64,000 nucleotides of DNA from RPQJ01 sp963732415. GTDB taxonomy: Bacteria > Pseudomonadota > Gammaproteobacteria > Steroidobacterales > Steroidobacteraceae. The stretch's first letter is position 1; every line of letters begins with the position of its first letter. The notes beneath the pieces are model-generated. The model saw nothing but the letters and a program-made list of their open reading frames with translations, was not told the origin of the DNA and did no database searches. Shown in pieces: positions 33,634 to 43,120 of the stretch. The stretch covers positions 62,001 to 126,000 of the forward strand of contig CAVSZK010000015.1 of assembly GCA_963732415.1 (NCBI GenBank), written 5' to 3'. Both the position numbers and the translations under genes were made by a program.

Positions 33634-34962
33634 TCAGGGGCGCTTGACCAGGCAAGCATAATAGAAGCCGTCCATATCGGCTTCCCCGACTTGCACCCGG
33701 TACCCGGGGCCGGCTCCGACCGGCCGGGATGGCCAGCCTGGGCTGCGGCCGGGGGTTTCGTCGGTTGCGTCGGGCGTACTCGCTAGGAAGGCCGAGACGA
33801 CATGCTCGTTCTCGGCCCTGAGTACCGAGCAGGTGGTGTACAGCAGGGTTCCCCCCGGCCTGAGCAGGCGCCAGGCCGACCGCAGCAGCTCTCCCTGCTT
33901 GCGCGCCAGCACCGGCACGTCCCGCGCACGCCTCAGCACCTTGATGTCCGGATGACGGCGGATGACGCCGGTGGCGGAACAGGGCACGTCGAGCAGGATC
34001 CGGTCGAAGGGCTTGCCGTCCCACCAGGGCTCGGCCTGCGCCAGGTCGCCGGCCTGGACCCGGGCGTCGAGCCCCAGGCGCCCAAGGTTGTCGCGTATCC
34101 GCTCGAGCCGGGTCTCTGCGACATCGAGAGCGGTGACCTCGGCCCGCCCACCGACCCGCTCCAGCATGTGGCAGGTCTTGCCGCCCGGGGCTGCGCAGGC
34201 GTCCAGGATGCGCTCACCCGGCTGCGGTGCGAGGAGTTCCACGGCGAGCTGGGCTGCGGCGTCCTGCACCGACACACGGCCCTCGGCAAAGCCCGGCACC
34301 GAGCGCACGTCGGCTGGGGGGTCGATCCTCAATGCGTCCGGCGCGAACGGGTGCCTGTGGACGGTCCAGCCCGAGGCTTCGAACTCTGCTGCACAGGCAT
34401 CAACCTCCGCACGCATGCGATTCACCCTGAGCCACATCGGCGGATGGGTGTTGTTCGCCTCCAGGATGGTCTGGCAGGCTCCGGGCCAATCGCGGCCCAG
34501 CGCTTCGACGAACCAGCGGGAATGCGCCGTGCGAACCGCGAGGTCACGGTCCACCGCGGCGAGAACCTGCTCGCGCTCGCGCTGGAATCGCCGCAGCACC
34601 GCATTGACGAATCCGCTGGCCCGCGTCTGCCCCATCAGCTTCGCGGCCCCGACCGTTTCGGCGACGGCCGCATGTTCCGCGACCTCGCCCGACAGCAGCT
34701 GGAACAGGCCGACCTCGAGCAGTGCGCGCAATTCCGGCGCAATTCCTTCCAGCGGGCGATTACAGAGCCGGGCGAGGATCTCGATCAGGCGGAAATGCCA
34801 CCGCACCGTCCCGTAGCAGAGCGACCGCTTGAGCCCGCGTGCCGAGCCCTCGTCAATGTCGCTCGACAGGAGATCGTCGAGCGAGCGGCCGCGATCGATG
34901 ACCTGGGACACCAGGCGTGCCGCAGCCGCACGAGTCTCCGCCGCACTCGGCTGCATGGCCAT
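33634..34962 (-). CDS. rsmB: 16S rRNA (cytosine(967)-C(5))-methyltransferase
   Basis: 442 residues. The N-terminal NusB-like helical domain (residues 1-140, GLFQLLSGEVAEHAAVAETV, ASGFVNAVLRRFQRER) is joined to a Rossmann methyltransferase. Its SAM-binding block is ILDACAAPGGKTCHMLE. The two cysteines of m5C methylases are seen in LDVPCSATGVIRRHPDIK and YTTCSVLRAENEHVV. It methylates C967 in 16S rRNA. The ATG overlaps the fmt stop by one base. Confidence 0.95.
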   Translation of the reverse strand: MAMQPSAAETRAAAARLVSQVIDRGRSLDDLLSSDIDEGSARGLKRSLCYGTVRWHFRLIEILARLCNRPLEGIAPELRALLEVGLFQLLSGEVAEHAAVAETVGAAKLMGQTRASGFVNAVLRRFQREREQVLAAVDRDLAVRTAHSRWFVEALGRDWPGACQTILEANNTHPPMWLRVNRMRAEVDACAAEFEASGWTVHRHPFAPDALRIDPPADVRSVPGFAEGRVSVQDAAAQLAVELLAPQPGERILDACAAPGGKTCHMLERVGGRAEVTALDVAETRLERIRDNLGRLGLDARVQAGDLAQAEPWWDGKPFDRILLDVPCSATGVIRRHPDIKVLRRARDVPVLARKQGELLRSAWRLLRPGGTLLYTTCSVLRAENEHVVSAFLASTPDATDETPGRSPGWPSRPVGAGPGYRVQVGEADMDGFYYACLVKRP

Positions 34963-35924
34963 CAGCCCAGCCGCTCGCCCGCGAGCGGATTCGCGTTCAG
35001 GAACTCCGCAGCCGACATGGCATTGCGGCCTGCGAGTTGCAGGCGAACCACCTCCAGGCATCCCGTGCCGGTGGTCACCACCAACCGGCCCTGGCCGGCA
35101 TCGATCACCTGGCCCGGCGCGTACTGGCCCTGCTCGGATCCGGGCACGGCGGGAGGTTCTTCGGCCAGCGCCGCCTCCCAGATGCGAAGCTGCCTGCCCT
35201 GCCAGCGCGTCTCGGCCACCGGCCACGGGTTGAAGGCCCGCACCTGCCGCGCAATCAGGGTCGCAGGCCCGGCCCAGTCGATCATGGCCTCCTCCTTGCG
35301 GATCTTGGCCGCATAGGTCGCACCTTCAGCTGGCTGTGGCACAGGCGAAAGGTCGCCGGCCGCCAGGGCAGCGACAGCCTCGACGATCGCCTCCGCGCCC
35401 AGCGTCGCGAGACGGTCGTGCAGGCTGCCTCCGTTCTCGTCCGGCGCGATATCTGCCTGGCGCACCAGCAACATCGGACCCGTATCGAGGCCGGCGTCCA
35501 TTTTCATGATGGTGATGCCGGTGGATACGTCCCCGGCGAGGATGGCGCGCTGTATTGGCGCGGCGCCGCGCCAGCGGGGCAGCAGCGAGGCGTGAATGTT
35601 GAGGCAGCCGAGCCTCGGCAACTCCAGCACCGTCTGCGGAAGAATCAGCCCATATGCGACCACGACCATGAGGTCCGACGCGAACGACGAGAGCACTGCA
35701 ACGGCTTCTTCTGACCGCAAGGTCGGTGGCTGCTCGACTCGCAGGCCGAGTGCCAGCGCACGGCGCTTGACGGGCCCGATACCGAGCGTGCGTCCGCGGC
35801 CCGCAGGACGGTCGGGTTGCGCGTAGACGGCCACGATTTCGTGGCCGGCGGCGTGCAGCGCCTCGAGCGCCGGGACAGAAAATTCCGGCGTGCCGGCGAA
35901 TACGATGCGCAGCCGGATGGTCAT
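34962..35924 (-). CDS. fmt: Methionyl-tRNA formyltransferase
   Basis: 320 residues. N-terminal formyltransferase domain with the formyl-tetrahydrofolate and catalytic site: FAGTPEFSVPALEALHAAGH, LNIHASLLPRWRGAAPIQRA (SLLPRWRG signature) and TITIMKMDAGLDTGPML-like TGITIMKMDAGLDTGPM. The C-terminal beta barrel (about 210-320) binds the initiator tRNA. It formylates Met-tRNAi; def upstream removes the formyl group after translation starts. Stop overlaps rsmB. Confidence 0.96.
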   Translation of the reverse strand: MTIRLRIVFAGTPEFSVPALEALHAAGHEIVAVYAQPDRPAGRGRTLGIGPVKRRALALGLRVEQPPTLRSEEAVAVLSSFASDLMVVVAYGLILPQTVLELPRLGCLNIHASLLPRWRGAAPIQRAILAGDVSTGITIMKMDAGLDTGPMLLVRQADIAPDENGGSLHDRLATLGAEAIVEAVAALAAGDLSPVPQPAEGATYAAKIRKEEAMIDWAGPATLIARQVRAFNPWPVAETRWQGRQLRIWEAALAEEPPAVPGSEQGQYAPGQVIDAGQGRLVVTTGTGCLEVVRLQLAGRNAMSAAEFLNANPLAGERLG

Positions 35925-35967
35925 TGGGTCGTATTGGGCGCGGCCCGCTGCACGCGGGCCGGCAGTC

Positions 35968-36516
35968 CTAGATTACCGGGACGGAGGTGCGCTCACGGCG
36001 ACTTCCGGCGGTGCTGTTCTCGCGACGCTCCTTTTCCAGCTTCTTCCGGATACGCGTTCGCTTCAGGTCGGAAAGGTAGTCGACGAACAACTTGCCCTCG
36101 AGGTGGTCCATTTCGTGCTGGATGCATATTGCCAGCAGGCCCGCGGCTTCCATCTCGAATGGCTTGCCATCGCGGCCCAGCGCGCGGACCACGACGCGCG
36201 ACGAGCGGGTGGTCAGCGTATCGAAAATACCGGGCACGGAGAGACAGCCTTCCTCGGCCTCGACGTTACCCTCCCGCTCGAGGATCTCCGGGTTAACGAA
36301 CGCGAACGGTTGGTTCTGGTCCTGGGTTACATCGGCAACCAGCACGCGCCGGTGGACGTCCACCTGGGTCGCGGCCAGGCCCACGCCCGGTGCCGCGTAC
36401 ATGGTTTCCAGCATGTCGTCGATGAGCTTGCGCACGCCGTCGTCCACAATCGCGACCGGCTGGGCCACGGTGCGCAGGCGCGGGTCCGGGAATTCAAGAA
36501 TGTTGAGCTTAGCCAT
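35968..36516 (-). CDS. def: Peptide deformylase
   Basis: 182 residues. The three metallopeptidase motifs are intact: GVGLAATQ (residues 45-52), EEGCLSVPG and IQHEMDHLEGKLFVDYL (metal-binding Cys and two His, catalytic Glu). It removes the formyl group from nascent proteins. Part of the def-fmt-rsmB run. It diverges from the LysM gene with 179 bases between the starts; a minus-strand TTGTTA (36557-36562) with TAACTT (36536-36541) is a weak candidate promoter. Confidence 0.96.
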   Translation of the reverse strand: MAKLNILEFPDPRLRTVAQPVAIVDDGVRKLIDDMLETMYAAPGVGLAATQVDVHRRVLVADVTQDQNQPFAFVNPEILEREGNVEAEEGCLSVPGIFDTLTTRSSRVVVRALGRDGKPFEMEAAGLLAICIQHEMDHLEGKLFVDYLSDLKRTRIRKKLEKERRENSTAGSRRERTSVPVI

Positions 36517-36695
36517 TGTTTGAGAAATGCTGCTAAAGTTATGTCCGGCCTCGATTTAACAACTGCTGGACCGCCGCTGGACCCCATGTCGCCGTCCAGC
36601 GGATTGGTGCGACTGAGACGTGGTCGACAGCGGCCCGATGCCCTGCCGGATTATAAGGCGACGGTCGCGACCCTGACACCCGATGGAGATAAGGG

Positions 36696-37904
36696 ATGGA
36701 TCGAATGCTGCGCGTCGGCTCAAACGCACCCACAGGCCGGACCCACTGGGCCCGAGCCGTAACCGTTTCGCTCGCTGTCGCAGGCACCAGCCTGGCGCTG
36801 TGGGCGGCGGTCCCGACCCCGGCCACGGCGCAGCAGGCCTCGGGCCAGTCGATGTCCGTGCCACTGGCGCCCAACGCCCCGGACACCTATGTCGTGAAGA
36901 AAGGCGACACACTCTGGGACATTTCCGGCGTATTCCTCACGTACCCCTGGTACTGGCCCGAAATCTGGTACGTGAACCCGCAGATCGAGAATCCGCACTG
37001 GATCTACCCGGGCGACGTGCTGCGGCTGATCTACGTGGACGGCAAGCCCAGGATCACCGTCGGCACTGCAGGCGATGTTCGCCTGTCGCCGCAGGTGCGC
37101 ACCGACCCGTTGGCGCAGGCCATCCGGACGGTCCCGTACGACATCCTGATGAATTTCGTGCAGCGCCCGAGCCTGCTCACGAGGAAACAGGTCAACAACG
37201 CTCCGTACGTGGTCGGTTTCCGTGACGGGCACATCGTTGGCGCAAACACCAACGAAGTCTATGCGATCGGCCTCAAGAAGCCGGCGGTGGGCACCGAGTT
37301 CACGGTCGTCCACCCGGGCACGGAACTTCGCGATCCCGACGACGGCGACCTGCTCGGCTACATCGGTCACTATGCGGCGACGGCGCGGGTGATCACGACC
37401 ACCGACGCAAAGCGCCAGGAGCCGCTGACGCACCTCACCGTCCTCGACAGTGGCCGGGAAATCCAGCAGGGCGACATTGTCCTGCCCGCCGTCTCGACCT
37501 TCGGCGACGACCTGGTCCTGAGCGCTCCGACGGACACCAATCTGAACGGGCAGGTGCTCGCGGTCGTGGACGGGCTGGCCGTGGCCGGCCGGTACCAGGT
37601 GCTGGCGATCAACCGCGGCAAGCGCGACGGTCTCAAGCCCGGCAACGTGGTGGCCATCTTCGCGCGCGGACTGGAGGTCGCCGACTTCTACAGCCGTGGG
37701 CGTGACTGGACCAGGTTCACCGCGAACTACAACACGATCACGCTGCCGAACGAGCGCAGCGGGTCGATGCTGATCTTCACGGTGGAAGACCGCATGAGCT
37801 ACGGCCTGGTGGTCGAATCCATCGCGCCGATGCGCATCGGCGACTTCATCAAGCACCCCGAATTCGGCCACAGGGAGAGCGGCAAGGAAGACTTCATGCG
37901 CTGA
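36696..37904 (+). CDS. LysM-domain peptidoglycan-binding protein, secreted
   Basis: 402 residues. N-terminal signal peptide (about 18-46, ending AATPA/ATAQQ region). One LysM domain at about 64-115: TYVVKKGDTLWDISGVFL and PGDVLRLIY, with PWYWPEIWYVNPQIENPHW in between. The long C-terminal part (120-402) is beta-rich and of unknown function; it recurs in this gene family next to dprA in gammaproteobacteria. Presumably periplasmic and bound to the cell wall. A long hairpin after the stop may end its transcript. Confidence 0.85.
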   Translation: MDRMLRVGSNAPTGRTHWARAVTVSLAVAGTSLALWAAVPTPATAQQASGQSMSVPLAPNAPDTYVVKKGDTLWDISGVFLTYPWYWPEIWYVNPQIENPHWIYPGDVLRLIYVDGKPRITVGTAGDVRLSPQVRTDPLAQAIRTVPYDILMNFVQRPSLLTRKQVNNAPYVVGFRDGHIVGANTNEVYAIGLKKPAVGTEFTVVHPGTELRDPDDGDLLGYIGHYAATARVITTTDAKRQEPLTHLTVLDSGREIQQGDIVLPAVSTFGDDLVLSAPTDTNLNGQVLAVVDGLAVAGRYQVLAINRGKRDGLKPGNVVAIFARGLEVADFYSRGRDWTRFTANYNTITLPNERSGSMLIFTVEDRMSYGLVVESIAPMRIGDFIKHPEFGHRESGKEDFMR

Positions 37905-37944
37905 ACCGTCAGCGCAGATCTGCGCGAACACGCCAGATTGGCGA

Positions 37945-37979
37945 AGAGCCTGCCGGGAGCGATCCCGTCAGGCTCTTTG
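37945..37979 (+). terminator. Hairpin between the LysM gene and dprA
   Basis: Stem AGAGCCTG (37945-37952) with CAGGCTCT (37969-37976), extended inside by CGGGA/TCCCG. A short T-run (CTCTTTG) follows. It would terminate the LysM transcript, yet the dprA ATG lies only 4 bases beyond it, so dprA must either be read through or start from its own signals. Confidence 0.5.
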
Positions 37980-37982
37980 CAC

Positions 37983-39095
37983 ATGGACGACCCGAAACCG
38001 TGGCTCACACTGGCCCGCGCGCCGGGCCTGCACGCGGGGATCCTGCGCCGGGCCGCTGCAGAAGACATCCAGCCACAGATGCTGCCGTGCGAGTCGCCCG
38101 CCGCGCTCGGGGCGCTGGGACTCGGCAATACAGCAGTCCGGGCGCTGCGCAACGCCTCGGCCGAGGGGCTCGCGGCGGACGAGCGCTGGCTCTCAGGGCC
38201 GGGTCGGCAGCTGGTGACCTGGGGCTCGCCGGCGTATCCCGCGCTTCTCGCCGAAATCCCGGACGCCCCGCTGGTGCTGTTCGTCGAGGGAGACTCCACC
38301 GCGCTGTCGCTGCCCCAGTTCGCGATCGTCGGCAGCCGCAATCCGACGCCAATCGGGCGCGACACGGCGGCGCAGTTCGCCAGGCACCTGTCACTGGCAG
38401 GACTCGCAATCACAAGCGGGCTTGCGCTCGGCATAGACGCCGCAGCGCATCGCGGGGCGCTTGCGGACGGCGGCTGCACGATTGCCGTGCTCGGCTGCGG
38501 ACTGGACCGCATCTACCCACCCGAGAACGCCGGGCTCGCGCAGCAGATCATCGCCCGCGGAGCGCTCGTGTCCGACCTGCCCAGCGGCGCACCCCCGCTC
38601 AAGCAGCACTTCCCTCGCCGCAACCGGCTGATCAGCGGCCTGTCGGTAGGGACGCTGGTGGTCGAGGCTGCGCTGCAAAGCGGATCACTGATCACTGCGC
38701 GACTCGCGGCCGAGCAGGGACGCGAGGTGTTCGCGATCCCCGGCTCGATCCACAGCCCCCTGTCGCGGGGCTGCCACCGGCTCATCCGCCAGGGCGCGAA
38801 GCTGGTCGAAACGGCAGACGACATATTCACGGAACTGGGCGCGCTGCTCGCGGCGCTGCGCCCGGCGAGTCGCGCAGAAGAGCCTGACCCGCATGAGGAT
38901 TCCGGCCACGCGTTGGACAAGGACTTCGAAATCCTGTTAGATGCGCTCGGCTTCGAACCGGCCGCCGTCGACGCTCTCGTCACTCGGACCGGGTTCGAGG
39001 CTGGCGCGGTCTCTTCGATGCTGCTAATCCTCGAACTAGAGGGACGGATCGCACAGCAGCCCGGTGGAATTTTCTGCCGGCGCCTGCCAAGGTAA
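37983..39095 (+). CDS. dprA: DNA-processing protein DprA (Smf)
   Basis: 370 residues from ATG 37983. An N-terminal SAM-like part, then the Rossmann-like DprA core: FAIVGSRNPTPIGRDTAAQF, GLAITSGLALGIDAAAHRGAL, GCGLDRIYPPENAGLA, LKQHFPRRNRLISGLS and EAALQSGSLITARLAAEQGR. The C-terminal winged helix (AVDALVTRTGFEAGAVSSML) is present. It loads RecA on incoming single-stranded DNA in competent cells. It is kept in many non-competent bacteria too, so it does not by itself show competence. smg follows 5 bases on. Confidence 0.95.
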   Translation: MDDPKPWLTLARAPGLHAGILRRAAAEDIQPQMLPCESPAALGALGLGNTAVRALRNASAEGLAADERWLSGPGRQLVTWGSPAYPALLAEIPDAPLVLFVEGDSTALSLPQFAIVGSRNPTPIGRDTAAQFARHLSLAGLAITSGLALGIDAAAHRGALADGGCTIAVLGCGLDRIYPPENAGLAQQIIARGALVSDLPSGAPPLKQHFPRRNRLISGLSVGTLVVEAALQSGSLITARLAAEQGREVFAIPGSIHSPLSRGCHRLIRQGAKLVETADDIFTELGALLAALRPASRAEEPDPHEDSGHALDKDFEILLDALGFEPAAVDALVTRTGFEAGAVSSMLLILELEGRIAQQPGGIFCRRLPR

Positions 39096-39100
39096 AGGGA

Positions 39101-39580
39101 ATGAAGGAAGGCGTCCTCGACATCCTCATCTATCTCTTCGAGAACTACTTCGACGGCGAGCTGGATGAAGGCGAAGAGCCCGACCGCGACACGTTGAAGC
39201 AGGAACTCGAGCACGCCGGCTTTCCGTCCGGCGAAATCGAGCGAGCGCTGTGCTGGCTGGAGGACCTCGCTGGCGACCCGACCCGGGTCGGGCCCGCGCC
39301 TACGGCACGGGCGATCCGCGTGTTCGACGTGCTCGAACAGGCGCGGCTCGACACCGACTGCCGCGGGTTCCTGGTGCACCTGGAGCAGGTCGGGATTCTC
39401 TCACCGACCCAGCGCGAGTTGGTGATCGAGAAGCTGATGGCGCTCGACGGCGACGACATCGACATCGAGCGCCTGAAGTGGGTCGTGCTGATGGTGCTCT
39501 TCACGCAGCCGGGCCAGGAAACCGCGTTCTCCCGCATGGAGGACCTGGTGTTCGAGGAGCATTACGGTGCGGTCCACTGA
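39101..39580 (+). CDS. smg: DUF494 family protein Smg
   Basis: 159 residues, acidic and helical. The start VLDILIYLFENYFD and the end LKWVVLMVLFTQPGQETAFS with MEDLVFEEHYGAVH are the Smg/DUF494 hallmarks. Encoded between dprA and topA, its usual place. The family is widespread in beta- and gammaproteobacteria, but its role is unknown. Confidence 0.93.
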   Translation: MKEGVLDILIYLFENYFDGELDEGEEPDRDTLKQELEHAGFPSGEIERALCWLEDLAGDPTRVGPAPTARAIRVFDVLEQARLDTDCRGFLVHLEQVGILSPTQRELVIEKLMALDGDDIDIERLKWVVLMVLFTQPGQETAFSRMEDLVFEEHYGAVH

Positions 39581-39665
39581 AGCCGCCCGGGGCGGGGTCG
39601 GGACTGATGCCGCGGCCCCCCGCGGCATGATCGTTTCTGGGCCAAGGGAAAATCGCTGACAGGCA

Positions 39666-42122
39666 ATGAGCAGGAATCTCGTCATCGTCGAGTCGCCGGC
39701 CAAGGCGAAGACCATCAAGAAGTACCTGGGCAAGGACTTCGAAGTGATGGCTTCGTACGGCCACGTTCGCGACCTGGTTCCGAAGGAAGGCGCGGTGGAC
39801 CCCACGCGGCAATTCGCCATGCGCTGGGAGCTGATCGACAAGAACCGCAAACACGTCGACGCCATCGCGCGCGCCGTCAAGAAAGCCGATGCCCTCTATC
39901 TCTCGACCGACCCCGACCGCGAGGGAGAGGCGATTTCCTGGCACCTCTACGAGCTGCTGAAGGAGAAGGGTGCACTCGAAGGCAAGGTCGTGCACCGCAG
40001 CGTTTTCTACGAGATCACACAGGGCGCCGTGCAGGACGCCATCGACCAGCCCCGCGAGATCGCCGAGGAACTGGTCAAGGCCTACCTTGCAAGACGAGCG
40101 TTGGATTATCTTGTTGGATTCAATCTCTCGCCGCTGCTGTGGAAGAAGGCGGGGCTGTCTGGCGCGTCCGCCGGCCGCGTACAGAGTCCTGCGCTCAGGA
40201 TGATCTGCGAGCGCGAAGAGGAGATCGCGGCCTTCAAGCCGCGCGAGTACTGGACGGTTGATGCCGACGCCGAGAAAAGCGGACAGCCGTTCAACGCGCG
40301 CCTGATCGAGTTCGCCGGCCAGAAGGTGGAGCAGTTCACGATCACCAGCGCCGACCGCGCCGACGAAGTCCGCCGCGCGCTCGAGCAGTCCGCGGGCGGC
40401 GCGCTCACCGTCGCATCGGTCGAGAAGAAGCAGCGCAAGCGCAACCCCTCGCCACCGTTCACCACCTCGACGCTGCAGCAGGAAGCCGCGCGCAAGCTCG
40501 GCTTCGGCGCCCAGCGGACCATGCGCACGGCGCAGAGGCTCTACGAGGGCGTGGATTTCGGCGAAGGCCCGGTGGGCCTCATCACCTACATGCGCACCGA
40601 CTCGGTGACCCTCGGCGTCGAGGCGGTACGCGAGATTCGCAGCGTGATCGGCCGCCTGTACGGAGCCGAGGCGTTGCCGGACGCGCCGCGCATGTACAAG
40701 ACGAAGTCGAAGAATGCGCAGGAAGCGCACGAGGCCATACGCCCGACCTCGGCCGCGCACACACCGGAACAGCTCGCGGGCAGGCTCGACCCCGACCAGC
40801 ACCGGCTGTACACCCTGGTCTGGCGGCGCGCGGTCGCGAGCCAGATGGAGGCTGCGGTGTTCGATACCGTTGCCGTGGACCTCACGGCAGGCAAGGGCCA
40901 CACGCTGCGCGCCAACGGTTCGACGCTCGTGAAGCCCGGCTTCCTGGCCGTGTATCGCGAGAGCTTCGACGACGTCACGCTCGACGACGAGGACGACAAG
41001 CGGCTGCCGGCATTCGAGGCAGGCGACCAGGTCAAACTGCTCGCGATCAAGCCGGAGCAGCACTTCACCGAACCCCCGCCACGCTACTCGGAGGCGAGCC
41101 TGGTGAAGGCGCTCGAGGAATACGGCATTGGCCGGCCTTCGACGTATGCGAGCATCATCCAGACGCTGCTCTACAAGAAGTACTGCGAACTGCTGAACAA
41201 GCGCTTCGTGCCGACCGACCTCGGCAAGATCGTCAGCCGATTCCTCACCGGGAATTTCGAGCGCTACGTCGATTTCAACTTCACCGCCGGGATGGAGGAC
41301 GAGCTCGACAACATCGCGAGCGGCGAAGAGGAGTGGGTGCCCGTGCTCGAGCGCTTCTGGACAGGCCTCAAGAAACAGATCGACGACGTGGAGGCCAACG
41401 TCACGCGCTCCGACGTGGCCATGGCGCGCGACATCGGCGTCGATCCTGTGTCGGGGCGACCGGTCAGCGTGCGTTACGGGAAGTACGGCGCCTTCGTGCA
41501 GCTCGGCACGCGCGACGACGTGGAGAAGCCCAGGTTCGCCAGCCTGCGCCCCGGGCAGCACATGGACGACGTCACGCTGGCCGATGCGATGGAACTGTTC
41601 AAGCTGCCGCGCACACTCGGTGAGTGGGACGATGGCTACCCGATCAAGGTCGCCGTCGGCCGCTTCGGGCCTTATGCCCAGTACGGGACGAAGAAATACG
41701 TCTCGCTGAAGAAGGAGGACGACCCGTACACGATCACTCTGGAGCGCGCGATTCAGCTGGTTCGCGAGAAGATCGAGGTCGAGGCCGCGCGGGTGATCCG
41801 GGACTTCCCCGAAGCGGGTATCCAGGTGCTGAACGGGCGCTACGGCCCGTACATCACCGACGGCAGCAAGAACGGCAAGATCCCGAAAGACCGTGACCCG
41901 AAGTCGCTGGCCCTCGAGGAGTGCCAGGCCATCCTCGCCGCGGCGCCGGAGCGCAAGGGTCGCTGGGGAAAGAAAACGGCAAAGACCTCGGGCGCGAAGG
42001 CGGCAACGACCGGAGACGCTGAGTCCGCGGGAAGCGCGGGCGCTAAGCCCGTGAAGAAGAAGACCGCGCCGAAGAAGAAAGCCGCTGCGAAGAAGAAGCC
42101 GGTGGCGAAGAAGAAATCCTGA
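39666..42122 (+). CDS. topA: DNA topoisomerase I
   Basis: 818 residues. Toprim domain at the start (LVIVESPAKAKTIKKYLG, STDPDREGEAISWHLYELL). The catalytic tyrosine is Tyr308 in GLITYMRTDSV. YGIGRPSTYASIIQTL belongs to the gate. The C-terminus has Toprim-repeat modules (VRYGKYGAFVQLG, GRFGPYAQYG, GRYGPYITDG) instead of the cysteine-rich zinc ribbons of E. coli TopA; no Cys4 ribbon is seen. The last 60 residues are a lysine/alanine tail for DNA binding. It relaxes negative supercoils. hemF follows 54 bases on. Confidence 0.96.
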   Translation: MSRNLVIVESPAKAKTIKKYLGKDFEVMASYGHVRDLVPKEGAVDPTRQFAMRWELIDKNRKHVDAIARAVKKADALYLSTDPDREGEAISWHLYELLKEKGALEGKVVHRSVFYEITQGAVQDAIDQPREIAEELVKAYLARRALDYLVGFNLSPLLWKKAGLSGASAGRVQSPALRMICEREEEIAAFKPREYWTVDADAEKSGQPFNARLIEFAGQKVEQFTITSADRADEVRRALEQSAGGALTVASVEKKQRKRNPSPPFTTSTLQQEAARKLGFGAQRTMRTAQRLYEGVDFGEGPVGLITYMRTDSVTLGVEAVREIRSVIGRLYGAEALPDAPRMYKTKSKNAQEAHEAIRPTSAAHTPEQLAGRLDPDQHRLYTLVWRRAVASQMEAAVFDTVAVDLTAGKGHTLRANGSTLVKPGFLAVYRESFDDVTLDDEDDKRLPAFEAGDQVKLLAIKPEQHFTEPPPRYSEASLVKALEEYGIGRPSTYASIIQTLLYKKYCELLNKRFVPTDLGKIVSRFLTGNFERYVDFNFTAGMEDELDNIASGEEEWVPVLERFWTGLKKQIDDVEANVTRSDVAMARDIGVDPVSGRPVSVRYGKYGAFVQLGTRDDVEKPRFASLRPGQHMDDVTLADAMELFKLPRTLGEWDDGYPIKVAVGRFGPYAQYGTKKYVSLKKEDDPYTITLERAIQLVREKIEVEAARVIRDFPEAGIQVLNGRYGPYITDGSKNGKIPKDRDPKSLALEECQAILAAAPERKGRWGKKTAKTSGAKAATTGDAESAGSAGAKPVKKKTAPKKKAAAKKKPVAKKKS

Positions 42123-42176
42123 TTTCCATGCGCTGGTCCGTCACGGTGACCGGCGGGTTACATGACGGGTGACCCC

Positions 42177-43109
42177 ATGAATGACGAGACACCCTCCACC
42201 GCCGCCGTCATCACCTACCTCCGCTCGCTGCACGACAAGATCACGACGGCGCTCGAGGCAGCCGACGGCGGCGCGACATTCCGTCGTGACTCCTGGCAGC
42301 GGCCCGAGGGTGGCGGAGGCGAGAGCCGTGTGCTTCGCGACGGCGCGGTGTTCGAGCAGGCGGGGATCAATTTCTCGCACGTGATGGGCGGCAAGCTGCC
42401 CGCCTCCGCCACTGCGCAGCGGCCGGAGCTCGCAGGCGCGAGTTTCGAGGCGACCGGTGTGTCGCTGGTGATCCACCCGCGCAACCCTTACGTGCCGACC
42501 TCGCACGCGAACGTGCGTTTCTTCATCGCCATGAAAGACGGCGAACCCGCTGCCTGGTGGTTCGGTGGCGGGTTTGATCTCACGCCCTACTACCCGTTCG
42601 AGGAAGACGTGCTGCACTGGCATCGCGCGTCGAAGGCCGCGTGCGACCCGTTCGGCGCCGACGTCTACTCAAGGTACAAGAGCTGGTGCGACCGCTACTT
42701 CTACCTGAAGCATCGCGGCGAGACGCGCGGTGTAGGCGGCTTGTTCTTCGATGACCTGAACGAGTGGGGCTTCGAGAAATCATTCGCGTTCATGCAGGCG
42801 GTTGGCGATGCCTACGCGCCTGCCTACCTGCCGATCGTCGCGAAGCGGAAAGACACGCGCTACGGGGAGCGGGAGCGCAATTTCCAGCTGTACCGCCGGG
42901 GGCGTTATGTTGAATTCAACCTGGTCTACGACCGGGGCACGCTGTTCGGTCTGCAGACCGGCGGCCGGACCGAGTCGATCCTGATGTCGCTGCCGCCGCT
43001 GGTGCGGTGGGAGTACGACTACAAGCCGGAGCCTGGGACGCCGGAAGCACGCTTGTACGAGGAGTTCCTGCGGCCGAGGGATTGGCTGGGGAAATTGCCG
43101 GCGGCGTAG
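42177..43109 (+). CDS. hemF: Oxygen-dependent coproporphyrinogen III oxidase
   Basis: 310 residues from ATG 42177; ATG 42162 would add 5 residues. It makes protoporphyrinogen IX with O2 as oxidant. Signature blocks: GGGGESRVLRDGAVFEQAG, SHANVRFFIA, WWFGGGFDLTPYYPFEEDV, VGGLFFDDLN and NFQLYRRGRYVEFNLVYDRG. It is the aerobic form of the enzyme, so oxygen is available at least part of the time. hemB lies 3.4 kb away. Confidence 0.96.
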   Translation: MNDETPSTAAVITYLRSLHDKITTALEAADGGATFRRDSWQRPEGGGGESRVLRDGAVFEQAGINFSHVMGGKLPASATAQRPELAGASFEATGVSLVIHPRNPYVPTSHANVRFFIAMKDGEPAAWWFGGGFDLTPYYPFEEDVLHWHRASKAACDPFGADVYSRYKSWCDRYFYLKHRGETRGVGGLFFDDLNEWGFEKSFAFMQAVGDAYAPAYLPIVAKRKDTRYGERERNFQLYRRGRYVEFNLVYDRGTLFGLQTGGRTESILMSLPPLVRWEYDYKPEPGTPEARLYEEFLRPRDWLGKLPAA

Positions 43110-43120
43110 CAGGCCCCGCG

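Noticed and set aside
36720..37931. 403-codon minus-strand open frame opposite the LysM gene
   Set aside because: High GC gives long antisense frames; it lacks any family sequence and the LysM, signal peptide and context on the plus strand are clear.
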